Shown: positions 54,438-63,078 of the stretch, one piece after another
How positions within the stretch are numbered: position 1 is the stretch's first letter
How the letters are laid out: every line of letters begins with the position of its first letter
From: an uncultured Alistipes sp.
GTDB lineage: Bacteria; Bacteroidota; Bacteroidia; Bacteroidales; Rikenellaceae
Assembly: GCA_948442615.1 (NCBI GenBank)
Contig: CAOJSG010000001.1
Span: 1 to 64,000, forward strand
Reading direction: 5' to 3'
Length of the DNA: 64,000 bases
Position numbers and translations under genes: made by a program
The notes under the pieces: model-generated
Database searches by the model: none
What the model saw: the letters and a program-made list of their open reading frames with translations, nothing else
Told to the model about the DNA's origin: nothing

Positions 54438-55253
54438 CTACAGGTTGTCTTTTTTGTTCTTGTCCAGAAAATCCTTGGCGTGCCGGGCCATGCGGTCCAA
54501 CTCCTTGACGTGCGTCGATTCGGGATATTCGGCGATGAACGAGTAATAGGAGTCGAGCATCGACATGTAGCGGTCGATCTGCTTGGCCTCGACCGAGTTG
54601 CTGGCGAACCGGTAGCTCGCGTCGACGATCAGGTACATGATCTCTTCGCGGTGGTTGCTCTCGGGGTATTTGCGCAGGGCGTTCTTCAGCGCGATGATCG
54701 CCGACTTGTATTTCCCGATCTTATAATAGGTGTAGGCGTTGATGTAGGCCTTGTCGTGCAGCCGTTGGGTGAGCTCCTTGTCGATATTCTTGAAATCCTC
54801 GATGTATTTGCTCTCGGGGTAGCGCGACATGAATTCGTTGACGGCGATGATGGCCTGTCCGGTCATGGTCTGGTCGCGCGTGGGGCCGGGCGAGAGCTTG
54901 TAGAAGCACATGGCATACATGCCTTCGGCCTCTTCGATGAAGACGCTCCGGCCGAACTTGCGGCGGAACTCGTCCAGCAGGGTCGAGGCGGTGTCGTAGT
55001 CGAGGTTCTTGTACTTGCAGCGGGCGTTGAAGAACGAGATGCTGTCCTCGCGCGAGGTCCCCGAGTAGTAGTGCTGCACCCCTTCGAAAAGGGTGGAAGC
55101 GCGCGACCATTTGCCTTTTTCGTAGAATTCGAGAGCCTTGGCGTAGATCAGGTCGGGTTTTCCGCTCTTGAGCAGGCTGTTGACGCCTGCGCATCCGGTC
55201 AGTACCGCAATGGCGGCCGCTGCCAGGATCGCATATGGACAGATTCGCTTCAT
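54438..55253 (-). CDS. bamD: Outer membrane assembly lipoprotein BamD
   Basis: 271 codons. Lipoprotein signal ending IAVLTGC-AGVNSL. TPR-like helices follow: DLIYAKALEFYEKGKWSRASTLFEGVQHYY, EFMSRYPESKYIEDF, AYTYYKIGKYKSAIIALKNALRKYPESNHREEIMYLI. It binds BamA and helps insert outer-membrane proteins. It is the first gene of the bamD-rpoZ-coaBC-recN cluster, behind a perfect promoter. Confidence 0.94.
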   Translation of the reverse strand: MKRICPYAILAAAAIAVLTGCAGVNSLLKSGKPDLIYAKALEFYEKGKWSRASTLFEGVQHYYSGTSREDSISFFNARCKYKNLDYDTASTLLDEFRRKFGRSVFIEEAEGMYAMCFYKLSPGPTRDQTMTGQAIIAVNEFMSRYPESKYIEDFKNIDKELTQRLHDKAYINAYTYYKIGKYKSAIIALKNALRKYPESNHREEIMYLIVDASYRFASNSVEAKQIDRYMSMLDSYYSFIAEYPESTHVKELDRMARHAKDFLDKNKKDNL

Positions 55254-55282
55254 CGATGATTTTTTTACCGCGCTTTATCGCG

Positions 55283-55314
55283 CAAAGTTATACATTATTT
55301 AACGAATCCACAAA
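55283..55314 (-). promoter_or_regulatory. bamD promoter
   Basis: On the minus strand TTTG (55314-55311), 20 bp, then TAACTTTG (55290-55283). Both boxes match exactly. A GC-rich palindrome GCGCGATAAAGCGC lies between it and the ATG. Confidence 0.85.
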
Positions 55315-55331
55315 TAATTTTATTGCCTGCG

Positions 55332-55366
55332 AAAAGAGGCCGCCTCCGAAGGAGACGGCCTCTTTT
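55332..55366. terminator. Terminator of the PorT-like gene
   Basis: The stem AAAAGAGGCCG / CGGCCTCTTTT with an inner CTCC/GGAG arm and one C-A mismatch. It has A/T tails on both sides, lies 21 bp after the stop of the gene at 55387 and just upstream of the bamD promoter. Confidence 0.85.
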
Positions 55367-55386
55367 CCGTGAGGTTGTCCCGGGCG

Positions 55387-55998
55387 TCAGAAGAAGAAGC
55401 CGATCGACCCGCCGTAGGTCACCGACCGGTCGACCCTGACGCGCTGCGCCACGCCGTCGCAGACGAAGGTGTTCCGGATGTGCGAGCGGGGATAGCCCGA
55501 AACCCGGAAATCGAAGAAGAACTTCCGGATGTTGAATCCGACGCCGCCCATGACGGCGATGTCGTCGTCGTTGAATCTGACCTTCAGCTGCTGGGAGTCG
55601 TCGCTGCGCCCGCTTTGCGACACGCGGAATCCGGCGCCGCCGAACAGGCGGAAGGCGCCGAACTGGAGGCCCAGCTGCACGGGGATCTCGAACCGCTCGG
55701 TCCGGATCCGCAGGTCGCGGTCCCGGCTGTTGCCGAGCCGGAAGTCGTAGTTGGCGAACGCATAGTTCAGTTCGGACTGCAGGTGGATGTGGCGCGTGAT
55801 GTTCAGCCGCAGGACCAGTCCCGCTTCGTAACCCACCTGCGCCTTGCCCGGGGCGACGCTCCGGTCGCCGATGTACACGCGGTCGAAGTGCTGTTTGACC
55901 GTACTGATGCCGCCGCGCAGACCGATCCGGAACCGCTGGGCCGATGCTCCGCCGCAGAAGAAAAGAAGCGCGGAGAGAAGTGCGAGAATTTTTTTCAT
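55387..55998 (-). CDS. PorT-like outer-membrane beta-barrel protein
   Basis: 203 codons with signal peptide MKKILALLSALLFFCGGASAQ. Short amphipathic strands alternate with turns (RIGLRGGISTVKQHF, YEAGLVLRLNITRHIHLQSELNYAF, IPVQLGLQFGAFRLFGGAGFR) and the end GGSIGFFF carries a terminal Phe. It matches the Outer_memb_beta-barrel (PorT) family of about eight strands. PorT serves type IX secretion in Porphyromonas, but most family members have no known role. Monocistronic, with its own terminator. Confidence 0.85.
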   Translation of the reverse strand: MKKILALLSALLFFCGGASAQRFRIGLRGGISTVKQHFDRVYIGDRSVAPGKAQVGYEAGLVLRLNITRHIHLQSELNYAFANYDFRLGNSRDRDLRIRTERFEIPVQLGLQFGAFRLFGGAGFRVSQSGRSDDSQQLKVRFNDDDIAVMGGVGFNIRKFFFDFRVSGYPRSHIRNTFVCDGVAQRVRVDRSVTYGGSIGFFF

Positions 55999-56122
55999 AA
56001 GCGTCTATCTTTCAGAATTAAGGTGTAAGCGTTGTCCGGGCGGACGGTGCGTGCCGTCCGCCGAGGCCGCCGTGCGGGGCGGCCGTCTTCTGCCGTGCCG
56101 CGCCCTGCGGGCGGACCGGCGT

Positions 56123-57466
56123 TCAGAGCAGGGGTGCCGTCAGCCGCAGGGCGTCGCAGAGCGCACGCCGCCAGGGCGGGCGGCAGCGCCATTGCTCCGG
56201 CGTGACTGCGCGGCAGGCGGCCAGGTCTTCGTCGAACGTCGCGGCCAGCATGCGGGCGGTCGGGCGGTCGTAGATGAAGGCCGTGACCTCGAAGTTCTCC
56301 AGCAGGCTCCGGTAGTCCATGTTGGCCGTGCCGACCGAGGCGGTCTGCTCGTCGATGACCAGCAGCTTGGCGTGGAGGAATCCGTTGTCGTAACGGTACA
56401 GTTCGGCGCCGGTGTCGAGCAGGTCGCCGATGTAGGATTCCGATACCAGGTCGGTGAAGCGCGAATCGCTGCACGCGGGGATCATGAGCTGCACGCGCAC
56501 GCCGCTGCGGGCCGCGATGCGCAGTGCGTCGAGGATGATCGCCGGCGGCATGAAGTAGGGCGACGAGATCCGGACGGTCCGCTGCGCGCGGACGATCGCG
56601 GCGGCGAAAGCCTCCGCCAGCGTCAGCCGCGACGCGCCCTCTTCGGCCCATGCCAGCTGCATAGGGAGTCGTTCGGCGACCGTGCGGGGCGCCGTGCGGA
56701 CGCCGGGATCCGGTTTTTCGCCGGTGAGTGCGGCCCAGTCGGCGAGAAAGAGCCGCTGCAGGTCGCCGACGATGTCGCCTTCGAGGCGCAGATGTTCGTC
56801 GCGCCACTTGCCCAAGCAGTCGCCGTCGAGGTAGTATTTTGCAATATTTATGCCACCCAGAAATGCGATGCGGCCGTCCGTAACGACGATTTTGCGGTGG
56901 TTGCGGCGGCAGACGCGGGGCGTGAACCACGGGAATGCGAGCGGCCCGAAGGCTTCCGCGCGGATGCCGGCCCGGCGCATGTCGCGGAGCATCCGGCGGG
57001 TGAGTCCTCCGGACCCCACCGCGTCGTAGATGACGCGGACCTCGACGCCCGCGCGGGCCTTGCGCTGCAGGATGTCGGCGATGGTGCGGCCGATGCGGTC
57101 GTCGCGGAAGATGTAATACTCCATGTGGATCGTGCGGGTGGCCCGCTGAAGGGCTGCGATCAGCGCCGAGAAGGCGTTGTTCCCGTTGTGGAGCAGCTCG
57201 ATGCGGTTGTGCGTCCGGAGTTGCGAGCCGCAGTTGCGGGCGATGAGCCGCTGGAGCCGGTCCGCGGCGTCCGTGCGTGCGGCGGGGGATGCGGCCGGCG
57301 GAAAGTCGCGTCTGAATCCGACCAGCACGTAGAGCAGCGTGCCTGCGACGGGCAGCAGCAGCACGATGGCGATCCATGCGGCCGCCGAGGCCGGGACCCG
57401 CCGCTGGCGCGTGATGACGAGCGCCGCGAGCGCGGTCCAGATCAGATGTAGCGAGACGAGTGACAT
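56123..57466 (-). CDS. cls: Cardiolipin synthase (phospholipase D superfamily)
   Basis: 447 codons. Two N-terminal membrane helices (LHLIWTALAALVITRQRR, AAWIAIVLLLPVAGTLLYVLVGF) precede two HKD motifs, NHRKIVVTDGRIAFLGG and HAKLLVIDEQTASVGTANMD. It joins two phosphatidylglycerols to form cardiolipin at the inner membrane. HMEYYIFRDDRIG is also typical. It is divergent from greA with a ~180-bp spacer. Confidence 0.95.
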   Translation of the reverse strand: MSLVSLHLIWTALAALVITRQRRVPASAAAWIAIVLLLPVAGTLLYVLVGFRRDFPPAASPAARTDAADRLQRLIARNCGSQLRTHNRIELLHNGNNAFSALIAALQRATRTIHMEYYIFRDDRIGRTIADILQRKARAGVEVRVIYDAVGSGGLTRRMLRDMRRAGIRAEAFGPLAFPWFTPRVCRRNHRKIVVTDGRIAFLGGINIAKYYLDGDCLGKWRDEHLRLEGDIVGDLQRLFLADWAALTGEKPDPGVRTAPRTVAERLPMQLAWAEEGASRLTLAEAFAAAIVRAQRTVRISSPYFMPPAIILDALRIAARSGVRVQLMIPACSDSRFTDLVSESYIGDLLDTGAELYRYDNGFLHAKLLVIDEQTASVGTANMDYRSLLENFEVTAFIYDRPTARMLAATFDEDLAACRAVTPEQWRCRPPWRRALCDALRLTAPLL

Positions 57467-57545
57467 GCCCGGCGTGCCGGCATACTTTATGCCAAAAAAC
57501 GGGACGTGCGCGAAACGGCGCGAATGTGGCCGCGCCGGAAAAAGA

Positions 57546-57577
57546 TTTGGAAAATCGGAAATTCCTTTTTATCTTTG
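57546..57577 (+). promoter_or_regulatory. greA promoter
   Basis: TTTG at 57546-57549, 20 bp, then TATCTTTG at 57570-57577: exact consensus. The predicted leader before greA is about 60 nt and holds a short inverted repeat (CTGGCC...GGCCAG). Confidence 0.85.
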
Positions 57578-57642
57578 TCTCAGATGATTGTTACGGGGTT
57601 CTGGCCTTCGCGGGCCAGGATTCTTGTTTTTTAACGTTTATT

Positions 57643-58119
57643 ATGGCAAAAGAGATTATTTATCTGACGGCGGAGGGCTATAAGAAGCTCAAGGATGAAC
57701 TCGACCATATGCGCTCCGTCGAGCGTCCGGCGATTTCGGCCGCCATCGCCGAAGCGCGCGACAAGGGTGACCTTTCGGAGAATGCGGAGTACGATGCGGC
57801 CCGCGAAGCGCAGGGACTGCTGGAGATGCGTATCGCCAAACTGGAGGATACCATCGCCAATGCCCGCGTGATCGACGAGTCGAAGATCGACAAGAGCAAG
57901 GTTCAGATTCTGAGCCGTGTGACGCTGCTCAACCACAACAACAACCGTCAGGTCACCTATACGATCGTCGCCGAACACGAAGCCAACCTGCGCGAGGGCA
58001 AGCTGGCGATCGGGACGCCCATCGCCCAGGCGCTGCTCGGCAAGAAGAAGGGCGACAGGGTGGAGGTGACGGTGCCTGCCGGAACGCTCCATTTCGAGAT
58101 TCTGGAGATCAGCATCTGA
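57643..58119 (+). CDS. greA: Transcription elongation factor GreA
   Basis: 158 codons from ATG 57643 (MAKEIIYLTAEGYKKLKDEL). The longer track start runs through the promoter and is rejected. The N-terminal coiled coil carries the catalytic acidic tip EARDKGDLSENAEYDAAREAQ. The C-terminal FKBP-like domain ends with IGTPIAQALLGKKKGDRVEVTVPAG. It rescues backtracked RNA polymerase. Confidence 0.97.
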   Translation: MAKEIIYLTAEGYKKLKDELDHMRSVERPAISAAIAEARDKGDLSENAEYDAAREAQGLLEMRIAKLEDTIANARVIDESKIDKSKVQILSRVTLLNHNNNRQVTYTIVAEHEANLREGKLAIGTPIAQALLGKKKGDRVEVTVPAGTLHFEILEISI

Positions 58120-58165
58120 TCGGCCGCTTCGGTCCGCTTACATATCGCCCCGCTGCGGGGTTCGG

Positions 58166-58191
58166 AAAGGTCGCCCCGGGCGGCCTTTTTT
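58166..58191 (+). terminator. greA terminator
   Basis: AAGGTCGCCC pairs with GGGCGGCCTT (one T-G pair), followed by T6. It lies about 47 bp after the greA stop. Confidence 0.85.
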
Positions 58192-58574
58192 GCTGCGGAG
58201 GAGCGGCGGGTCGGCCGGCGTGCCGTGTGGCCCGGGATCGGAGCCGTCGGTACGACCCCGATGCGCCGGCCGGATGGCATGCTTGTCGTGTAATGTCCGG
58301 GCGCTGTCGGCTTACCCGCCGCCTGTCCGTTGATCTCTCCGGGCAGGCCGTTCGGCCGCTCTTCCGCCTGCGCCCGCGCTTGGTTGCTTGACGGTCCGCC
58401 CTCTGTCCGCCCGTTCATCTGCCTGTCTGTCTGCTGCTCGCCCATCTGCCCGGGCGGGCTGCCGCTTTATTCGTCTGCCGTACGTCCGCGGGCGGAACCT
58501 GCCGCCGGAGGCCGACCGGTGCGGACGATGCGTCCGGCGAATCCTCCCGGCCGGAGCCCGCACGACGAAAAAAA
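58192..58574. other. GC-rich intergenic region without a gene
   Basis: About 380 bp of GC-rich, pyrimidine-skewed sequence with short CTGTC/CCGCC runs. The ORFs called across it (58330-59490 and others) are shadows with Arg/Pro-rich translations. I see no RNA gene or promoter. Confidence 0.5.
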
Positions 58575-58599
58575 CGAGCCGGGGAAAGTCCCCGGCTCG
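58575..58599 (-). terminator. Terminator of the FISUMP-like gene
   Basis: The stem CGAGCCGGGGA / TCCCCGGCTCG (11 bp, perfect), followed on the minus strand by a run of eight or so T. It lies 28 bp after the stop at 58627. Confidence 0.9.
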
Positions 58600-58626
58600 C
58601 CTTTTCGCGATGTATTCGGCCGATGC

Positions 58627-60068
58627 TTATTTGATCTCCACGCAACGTGTCGCGTGCGCGAAGCTGTAGTTGCCCATGGCGTCGACATTCGAGATGCTGC
58701 CTTCGAGCCCCTTGATCACGCGCGATGGGAAATATTCGTCGAACTCGGGCCGGCCCGGAGCGATGTCGTTCCGCATGGTGACTCTGCCGTTCCACTGCAT
58801 GAACTGGGATTTCAAGCCGCGAACGCACTCTCCGGTGTCGTATGCACGGCCGCAGCCGCTCACGGGGAACCAGGCGGTGTTCCCGTTGTAGGTGTAGGTG
58901 CCGCCGCTCAGATCGGATGCCGGAACGAGTTTCTCATTCCAGTCGCCCCAGTCGTCCGGTTCGGGCAGGCGGTAGCCGGCGGGACAGGGATCGTAGTCCG
59001 ACTTCTCCTCTTCGCGCCACAGCGTGCGGTCCTCGTGGTCGAGCCAGGAGTAGATCGAGCCGTTGAGGCCGGTTCCTCTGGCTGCGAAGAAGGTCGTGGG
59101 TGCGGCGAACGAGCCTTCGATTGTCGTGCTTTCGGACACCGCTTTCCATTCGAATCCGTACGCGGGGTTCATGACGGTCCATTTGCGGGCCTCGTTGAAG
59201 GTCTCTCCGTTGCTGTCGTATTCGTCCTCGTATCCGCCGAAGATCGGCACGCAGCGTCCCCACTGGTAGAGGATCGTGCCCCAGGCCTTGCGGCCGTCCT
59301 CCTTCGTCGCGCCCGTCGCGCCGAGGATGCGGTCCTGGAATCGGCTTCCCGACGAGAAGACCATCGTCTGCGGTCGGTCCGTGCACCAGATCAGCCAGGT
59401 CCAGATCACCGTTCCGTCGGCGTTGAACGCTGCGAGTACGGCGTTGCCCCGTTCGCCCGAGGCGTTGAAGGTCCCTTGCCGTCGGCATAGGCGATGTCGG
59501 AGATCAGCCGCTGCTGAGTGTCGTTCTCCGATACCTTGGTCGCCCAGATCCAGTCGACCTTGGCGATGCCTTCGATCGGCGTGCCGCTTACCCGTTTGGT
59601 CTGGAAGCTGTACCCGCCGGGGTTGGGGACGATGTAGGTGTTGGCGGGATCTCCGGCCGAAGCGTAGGGGTCCTTGCCGGTGATGAGCACGAGCGAGGTG
59701 GATGCGGTGATGCCCGCTTCGTTCTTCACGGCGGCGGCGATCGCGTAGGGAGTCTCGTATTTGAGGTCCGCGAGGACGACTTCGGATGCTGCGGAGGCGT
59801 CGACGGAGACGCCCGAGGTCAGGATCTCTTCGTCCGAGGGCGTTCCCGTGTCGTTCGCGACGAGCAGATAGGCGCACTCGACGGCGTCTTCCGGAGCGAT
59901 GGTGATATTTATGGTGTTGCGGTCGACGTTGACGTCGAGCAGTTTTACCCGGGGTGCTTCACCGGGAAGTTCGAATCCGGAATCCTGGTCCGAATTGTCG
60001 TCGGAGCAGGAGAGTCCTACGGCGGCGAGTGCGCTCACGAGGAGCATGCGAAAGGCGAATGTCTTCAT
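58627..60068 (-). pseudogene. Lipoprotein with FISUMP-like domain, split by a frameshift
   Basis: Two overlapping frames make one protein of about 480 residues. The 5' part (ATG 60068) has a lipoprotein signal ending LAAVGLSC-SDDN, then an immunoglobulin-like domain (LDVNVDRNTINITIAPEDAVECAYLLVAN). The 3' part continues with TFNASGERGNAVLAAFN and ends in WGTILYQWGR, YDPCPAGYRLPEPDDW and GRAYDTGECVRG, typical of the Fib_succ_major paralogous domain. The join near 59470-59477 (AAGGGACC) needs one extra base. It is either a real inactivation or a sequencing error. A surface lipoprotein of unknown role. Confidence 0.8.
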
Positions 60069-60526
60069 TCTTTACTGGTTTTTTTGATTGGGTAAACAAC
60101 GGCTTGTTGCGCGTCCTGCAATAAGCTTCGGGCAGCAAGATAATAAATAAATTGCAAATTTGTGTATCGGATGCTCGAATAAGTGCTATTTTTGCCGCTT
60201 TTCGTTGATATACAATATTAAAAAGAGATTACTGATCGTAATCGCCGGAGACGGACCGTGCGTGCGATCGGGCCTGTAGCGGGGTTTTTGCTGACGGGAA
60301 TGATGTGTTTCGGTAAATATGATTACGATATGTCGATATTCGGGTATGTATACTTACGATTCGTAAGTATGGCGGCTTTTTCGGACGTGCGGCGGCTTCG
60401 AGCTCTCCCGTCGGAGGCGGAAGCCGGATGGAATGCCGTCCGGATCGGCATCCGGTCCGGTCTTTCCGCCTGCCGGTCTGTCTGCGGACCTCTTCGCTTG
60501 CCGGTCGCTTCGGTGCGGATAAAACG
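60069..60526. other. Intergenic region with an isolated 21-bp palindrome
   Basis: About 460 bp without a convincing gene. The first ~300 bases are AT-rich and hold a -7-like TATTTTTG (60186, +) without a well-spaced -33, and the palindrome at 60350-60370. The rest is GC-rich. The ORF 60258-60596 has no motif. Confidence 0.5.
60350..60370. repeat. 21-bp perfect inverted repeat
   Basis: ATACTTACGA and TCGTAAGTAT are perfect complements around a single central T. No T-run follows, so it looks like a protein-binding site rather than a terminator. No adjacent gene start explains it. Confidence 0.6.
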
Positions 60527-60564
60527 CGATCGCCCCGCCGAATTTCACTTCGGCGGGGCGATCG
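60527..60564 (-). terminator. gcvH terminator
   Basis: A 16-bp perfect stem CGATCGCCCCGCCGAA / TTCGGCGGGGCGATCG with a 6-base loop. On the minus strand it is followed by GCGTTTTATC, a short T-run. It lies ~120 bp after the gcvH stop. Confidence 0.75.
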
Positions 60565-60681
60565 TCGGCGGATCGGACCCGTATGGATCGGCATGACCGA
60601 CACGGCCGCCTGCCGTTTGCAGGCGGATGACGAACTACCGGAGACCGGCGTCCGGCCGGCCTCCGCTGCGGACGACCGGTG

Positions 60682-61059
60682 CTATCCGATCAGTTCGGCG
60701 TATTGCTCGGGGGTGAGCAGGGCGTCGTAGTCGGCCGGATTCGACATGCGGACCTTCACGAGCCACCCTTCGCCGTAAGCGTCCTTGTTGACCAGGGCCG
60801 GGTCGGCGTCGACCGCGTCGTTGAACTCCACGATCTCGCCGCCCACGGGCAGGAACGCGTCGCTCACGGTCTTCACCGCTTCGATCGAACCGAACACCTC
60901 GCCTGCGGCGAGCGTCTCGCCCACGGTCGGCACGTCGACGAAGACGATGTCGCCCAACTGGCTCTGTGCGAAATCGGTGATGCCTACGACGGCCGTGTCG
61001 CCCTCGATCCGACACCACTCGTGGTCGTTCGAGTATTTCAGATTGGCAGGTACATTCAT
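60682..61059 (-). CDS. gcvH: Glycine cleavage system H protein
   Basis: 125 codons from ATG 61059 (MNVPANLKYSNDHEWC); the ORF's earlier Met adds ten unconserved residues. WCRIEGDTAVVGITDFAQSQLGDIVFVDVP and FGSIEAVKTVSDAFLPVGGEIVEFN hold the lipoyl-lysine in the AVKT motif. The H protein carries the aminomethyl group between P, T and L proteins. None of these is nearby, but birA, a ligase of related fold, lies 204 bp upstream on the same strand. Confidence 0.97.
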   Translation of the reverse strand: MNVPANLKYSNDHEWCRIEGDTAVVGITDFAQSQLGDIVFVDVPTVGETLAAGEVFGSIEAVKTVSDAFLPVGGEIVEFNDAVDADPALVNKDAYGEGWLVKVRMSNPADYDALLTPEQYAELIG

Positions 61060-61097
61060 AATGGTACGGTTTTGTGCTTGTTGTTTCAATGATTATG

Positions 61098-61105
61098 CAA
61101 ATATA
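61098..61105 (-). promoter_or_regulatory. gcvH promoter -7 element
   Basis: On the minus strand TATATTTG, a perfect -7 box. The -33 is weak (TTGC near 61127-61124). It lies about 40 bp before the gcvH ATG. Confidence 0.6.
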
Positions 61106-61263
61106 AGCGTTGTTTCGGGAACGGCAAGTGTCCGGGGCGAAAAATTCCCTGCGGCCGGCCGTGCGCCGGGCCGGAGCGCCGGGCGCCGCGGGCGGGGGCG
61201 GTATCGGGCGGTGGGCGTAGTCCGCCTTCTGCGTCCGTGGCGGTTCGTGGCGGCTGGCGCTTG

Positions 61264-61989
61264 TCAGCGGCTGCCGATGACGAACTCGACTTCGCGGAAG
61301 AGGTATTCGTGCCGGCTTCCGTCGTCGTGCAGCAGGATCAGCTCGCCCGAAGGCCGCACCCCCTGGATGGCGGCGCGCAGGAGGGTGCCGTCGGGCAGCC
61401 GGAACGGATGCGTCTCGCCCAGCCGGTACATGCGGGTCCGGTACTCCTCCTGCAGACGGCTCCGTTCTCCCCGTTCGAGCTGGGCGTAGCGGGCCGTGCA
61501 GCAGTCGGCGAACCGCTCCAGCACCGCTTCGCGCGCGAAGGTGCGGCCGGTGCAGAGCGCCATCGAAACGGGGTTGGGCAGCGTCGGGTCGAACCGCGTC
61601 TGGTTGACGTTGATGCCGATCCCGACGATCGTCCGCCCGAGGCGGCTGCCGCAGTAGCGGTGTTCGATCAGGATTCCCACCAGCTTGCGGTCGCCGGCAT
61701 AGATGTCGTTGGTCCATTTGATGCGTGTGCCGATCCCGAACGAGGCGAACGTGTCGGTCAGCGCCAGGGTTACGGCCTCCGACAGCAGGAACTGCTCCGC
61801 GACGGGCAGGAACTGCGGCTCCAGCACCAGCGAGAAGGTGAGGTTTTCCCCCTCGGGGCTGGTCCAGGTGTGGCCGCGCTGGCCGCGTCCGGCGGTTTGC
61901 CGTTCGGCCCAGACGACATCGCCGTGGCGGTATTCGGGCTTGCGGGCCTCGTCGTTGGTGGAGGTGGTTTCGTCGATGCGGCAGATCAT
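61264..61989 (-). CDS. birA: Biotin-[acetyl-CoA-carboxylase] ligase
   Basis: 241 codons from ATG 61989 (MICRIDETTSTNDEAR). Catalytic domain only, without the DNA-binding repressor domain of E. coli BirA: ETTSTND, biotin-binding ERQTAGRGQRGHTWTSP (GRGRxG-type), LTFSLVL, IKWTNDIYAGDRKLVGILIE, IVGIGINVNQ. The C-terminal SH3-like cap is GELILLHDDGSRHEYLFREVEFV. It attaches biotin to carboxylase carriers. It lies 50 bp after dapD. Confidence 0.95.
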   Translation of the reverse strand: MICRIDETTSTNDEARKPEYRHGDVVWAERQTAGRGQRGHTWTSPEGENLTFSLVLEPQFLPVAEQFLLSEAVTLALTDTFASFGIGTRIKWTNDIYAGDRKLVGILIEHRYCGSRLGRTIVGIGINVNQTRFDPTLPNPVSMALCTGRTFAREAVLERFADCCTARYAQLERGERSRLQEEYRTRMYRLGETHPFRLPDGTLLRAAIQGVRPSGELILLHDDGSRHEYLFREVEFVIGSR

Positions 61990-62039
61990 GGGGTGTGTTT
62001 TTTCGTCTGAGGATCCGTTGCGTCGGGGCGTATGCGGCG

Positions 62040-62867
62040 TCAGGCCGATACGCCGAAATCGCGCAGGGCGTCGTTGAGCGAGGTCTTCTTGTCGGTGGAT
62101 GCCTTGCGGCGGCCGATGATCAGGGCGCACGCCACGTCGTACTCGCCGGCGGGAAACCGCTTGCGGTAGCTGCCCGGCACGATGACCGAGCGGGGCGGGA
62201 CGTAGCCGCGGTATTCCACGGGTTCGTCGCCCGTCACGTCGATGATATGGGTCGAGCCGGTGATGACCGTGTTGGAGCCCAGCACCGCCTCGCGGCCGAT
62301 GTGCGCCCCCTCGACCACGATCGACCGCGATCCGATGAAGCAGTGGTCCTCGACGATGACCGGCGCCGCCTGCACGGGCTCCAGCACGCCGCCGATGCCC
62401 ACGCCGCCCGACAGGTGGACGTGTCGCCCGATCTGGGCGCACGAGCCGACCGTGGCCCACGTGTCGACCATCGTTCCCGTGTCGACGTAGGCGCCGATGT
62501 TGACGTACGAGGGCATCAGGATGGCGCCCGGGGCGATGTAGGCCCCGTAGCGGGCCACGGCGTGGGGCACGACGCGCACGCCCAGCCGGTCGTAGCCGTG
62601 TTTGAGCTCCATCTTGTCGTACCACTCCAGTTCGCCCGCCTCCATCTTGCGCATGGGCTGGATGGGGAAGTAGAGGATCACGGCCTTCTTGACCCATTCG
62701 TTCACCCGCCATTCGCCCGTTTCGGGATCGAGGGGCTCGGCCGTGCGGAGCACGCCCTTGTCCACCAGCTCGACGACCTGCCGGACGGCCGCCGCCACGG
62801 AGTCGTCGGCCAGGCGCGTGCGGTCGTCCCAGGCCTGTTCGATCGTTCGTTTCAGTTCGCTGTACAT
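62040..62867 (-). CDS. dapD: Tetrahydrodipicolinate N-succinyltransferase
   Basis: 275 codons from ATG 62867 (MYSELKRTIEQAWDDR); the upstream Met in the track overlaps the -7 region. The C-terminal left-handed beta-helix shows hexapeptide rungs: AYIAPGAILMPSYVNIGAYVDTGTMVDTWATVGSCAQIGRHVHLSGGVGIGGVLEP, then DHCFIGSRSIVVEGAHIGREAVLG. The N-terminal domain has PIQPMRKMEAG. It makes N-succinyl-2-amino-6-ketopimelate in lysine/diaminopimelate synthesis. Confidence 0.96.
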   Translation of the reverse strand: MYSELKRTIEQAWDDRTRLADDSVAAAVRQVVELVDKGVLRTAEPLDPETGEWRVNEWVKKAVILYFPIQPMRKMEAGELEWYDKMELKHGYDRLGVRVVPHAVARYGAYIAPGAILMPSYVNIGAYVDTGTMVDTWATVGSCAQIGRHVHLSGGVGIGGVLEPVQAAPVIVEDHCFIGSRSIVVEGAHIGREAVLGSNTVITGSTHIIDVTGDEPVEYRGYVPPRSVIVPGSYRKRFPAGEYDVACALIIGRRKASTDKKTSLNDALRDFGVSA

Positions 62868-62891
62868 GATGTTTCGTGTTTTTTCCGAGAC

Positions 62892-62906
62892 CAAAGTTAC
62901 GCAAAA
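62892..62906 (-). promoter_or_regulatory. dapD promoter box
   Basis: On the minus strand TTTTGCGTAACTTTG, containing the -7 element TAACTTTG (62899-62892). No TTTG is found at 19-21 bp upstream. The same 15-mer stands in opposite orientation upstream of the prolyl oligopeptidase gene. Confidence 0.6.
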
Positions 62907-63035
62907 TCTCCGAGGTGCGGCATGCGGCGTGCGGATTTATTTGCGCGGCGGCGGCCGCCGCCGAGGCCTCCTCCCGGCGCCGCACGCCCGGCGGACCCTG
63001 CAAAATATTCGCGCCGGAGCGCCTCGTTCTCGACT

Positions 63036-63050
63036 TTTTGCGTAACTTTG
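63036..63050 (+). promoter_or_regulatory. Prolyl oligopeptidase promoter box
   Basis: TTTTGCGTAACTTTG with -7 element TAACTTTG at 63043-63050, 29 bp before the ATG. No TTTG lies at the standard -33 distance; the TTTTTG directly 5' of the box is too close. Identical 15-mer to the dapD box, inverted. Confidence 0.6.
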
Positions 63051-63078
63051 AGCCCGAGTTAATTTAACCCGTACGACG

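Noticed and set aside
61990-63003. N-terminal extension of the 579-residue minus ORF before BirA
   Set aside because: It runs over dapD in another frame; BirA starts at the conserved ETTSTND region with ATG 61989.
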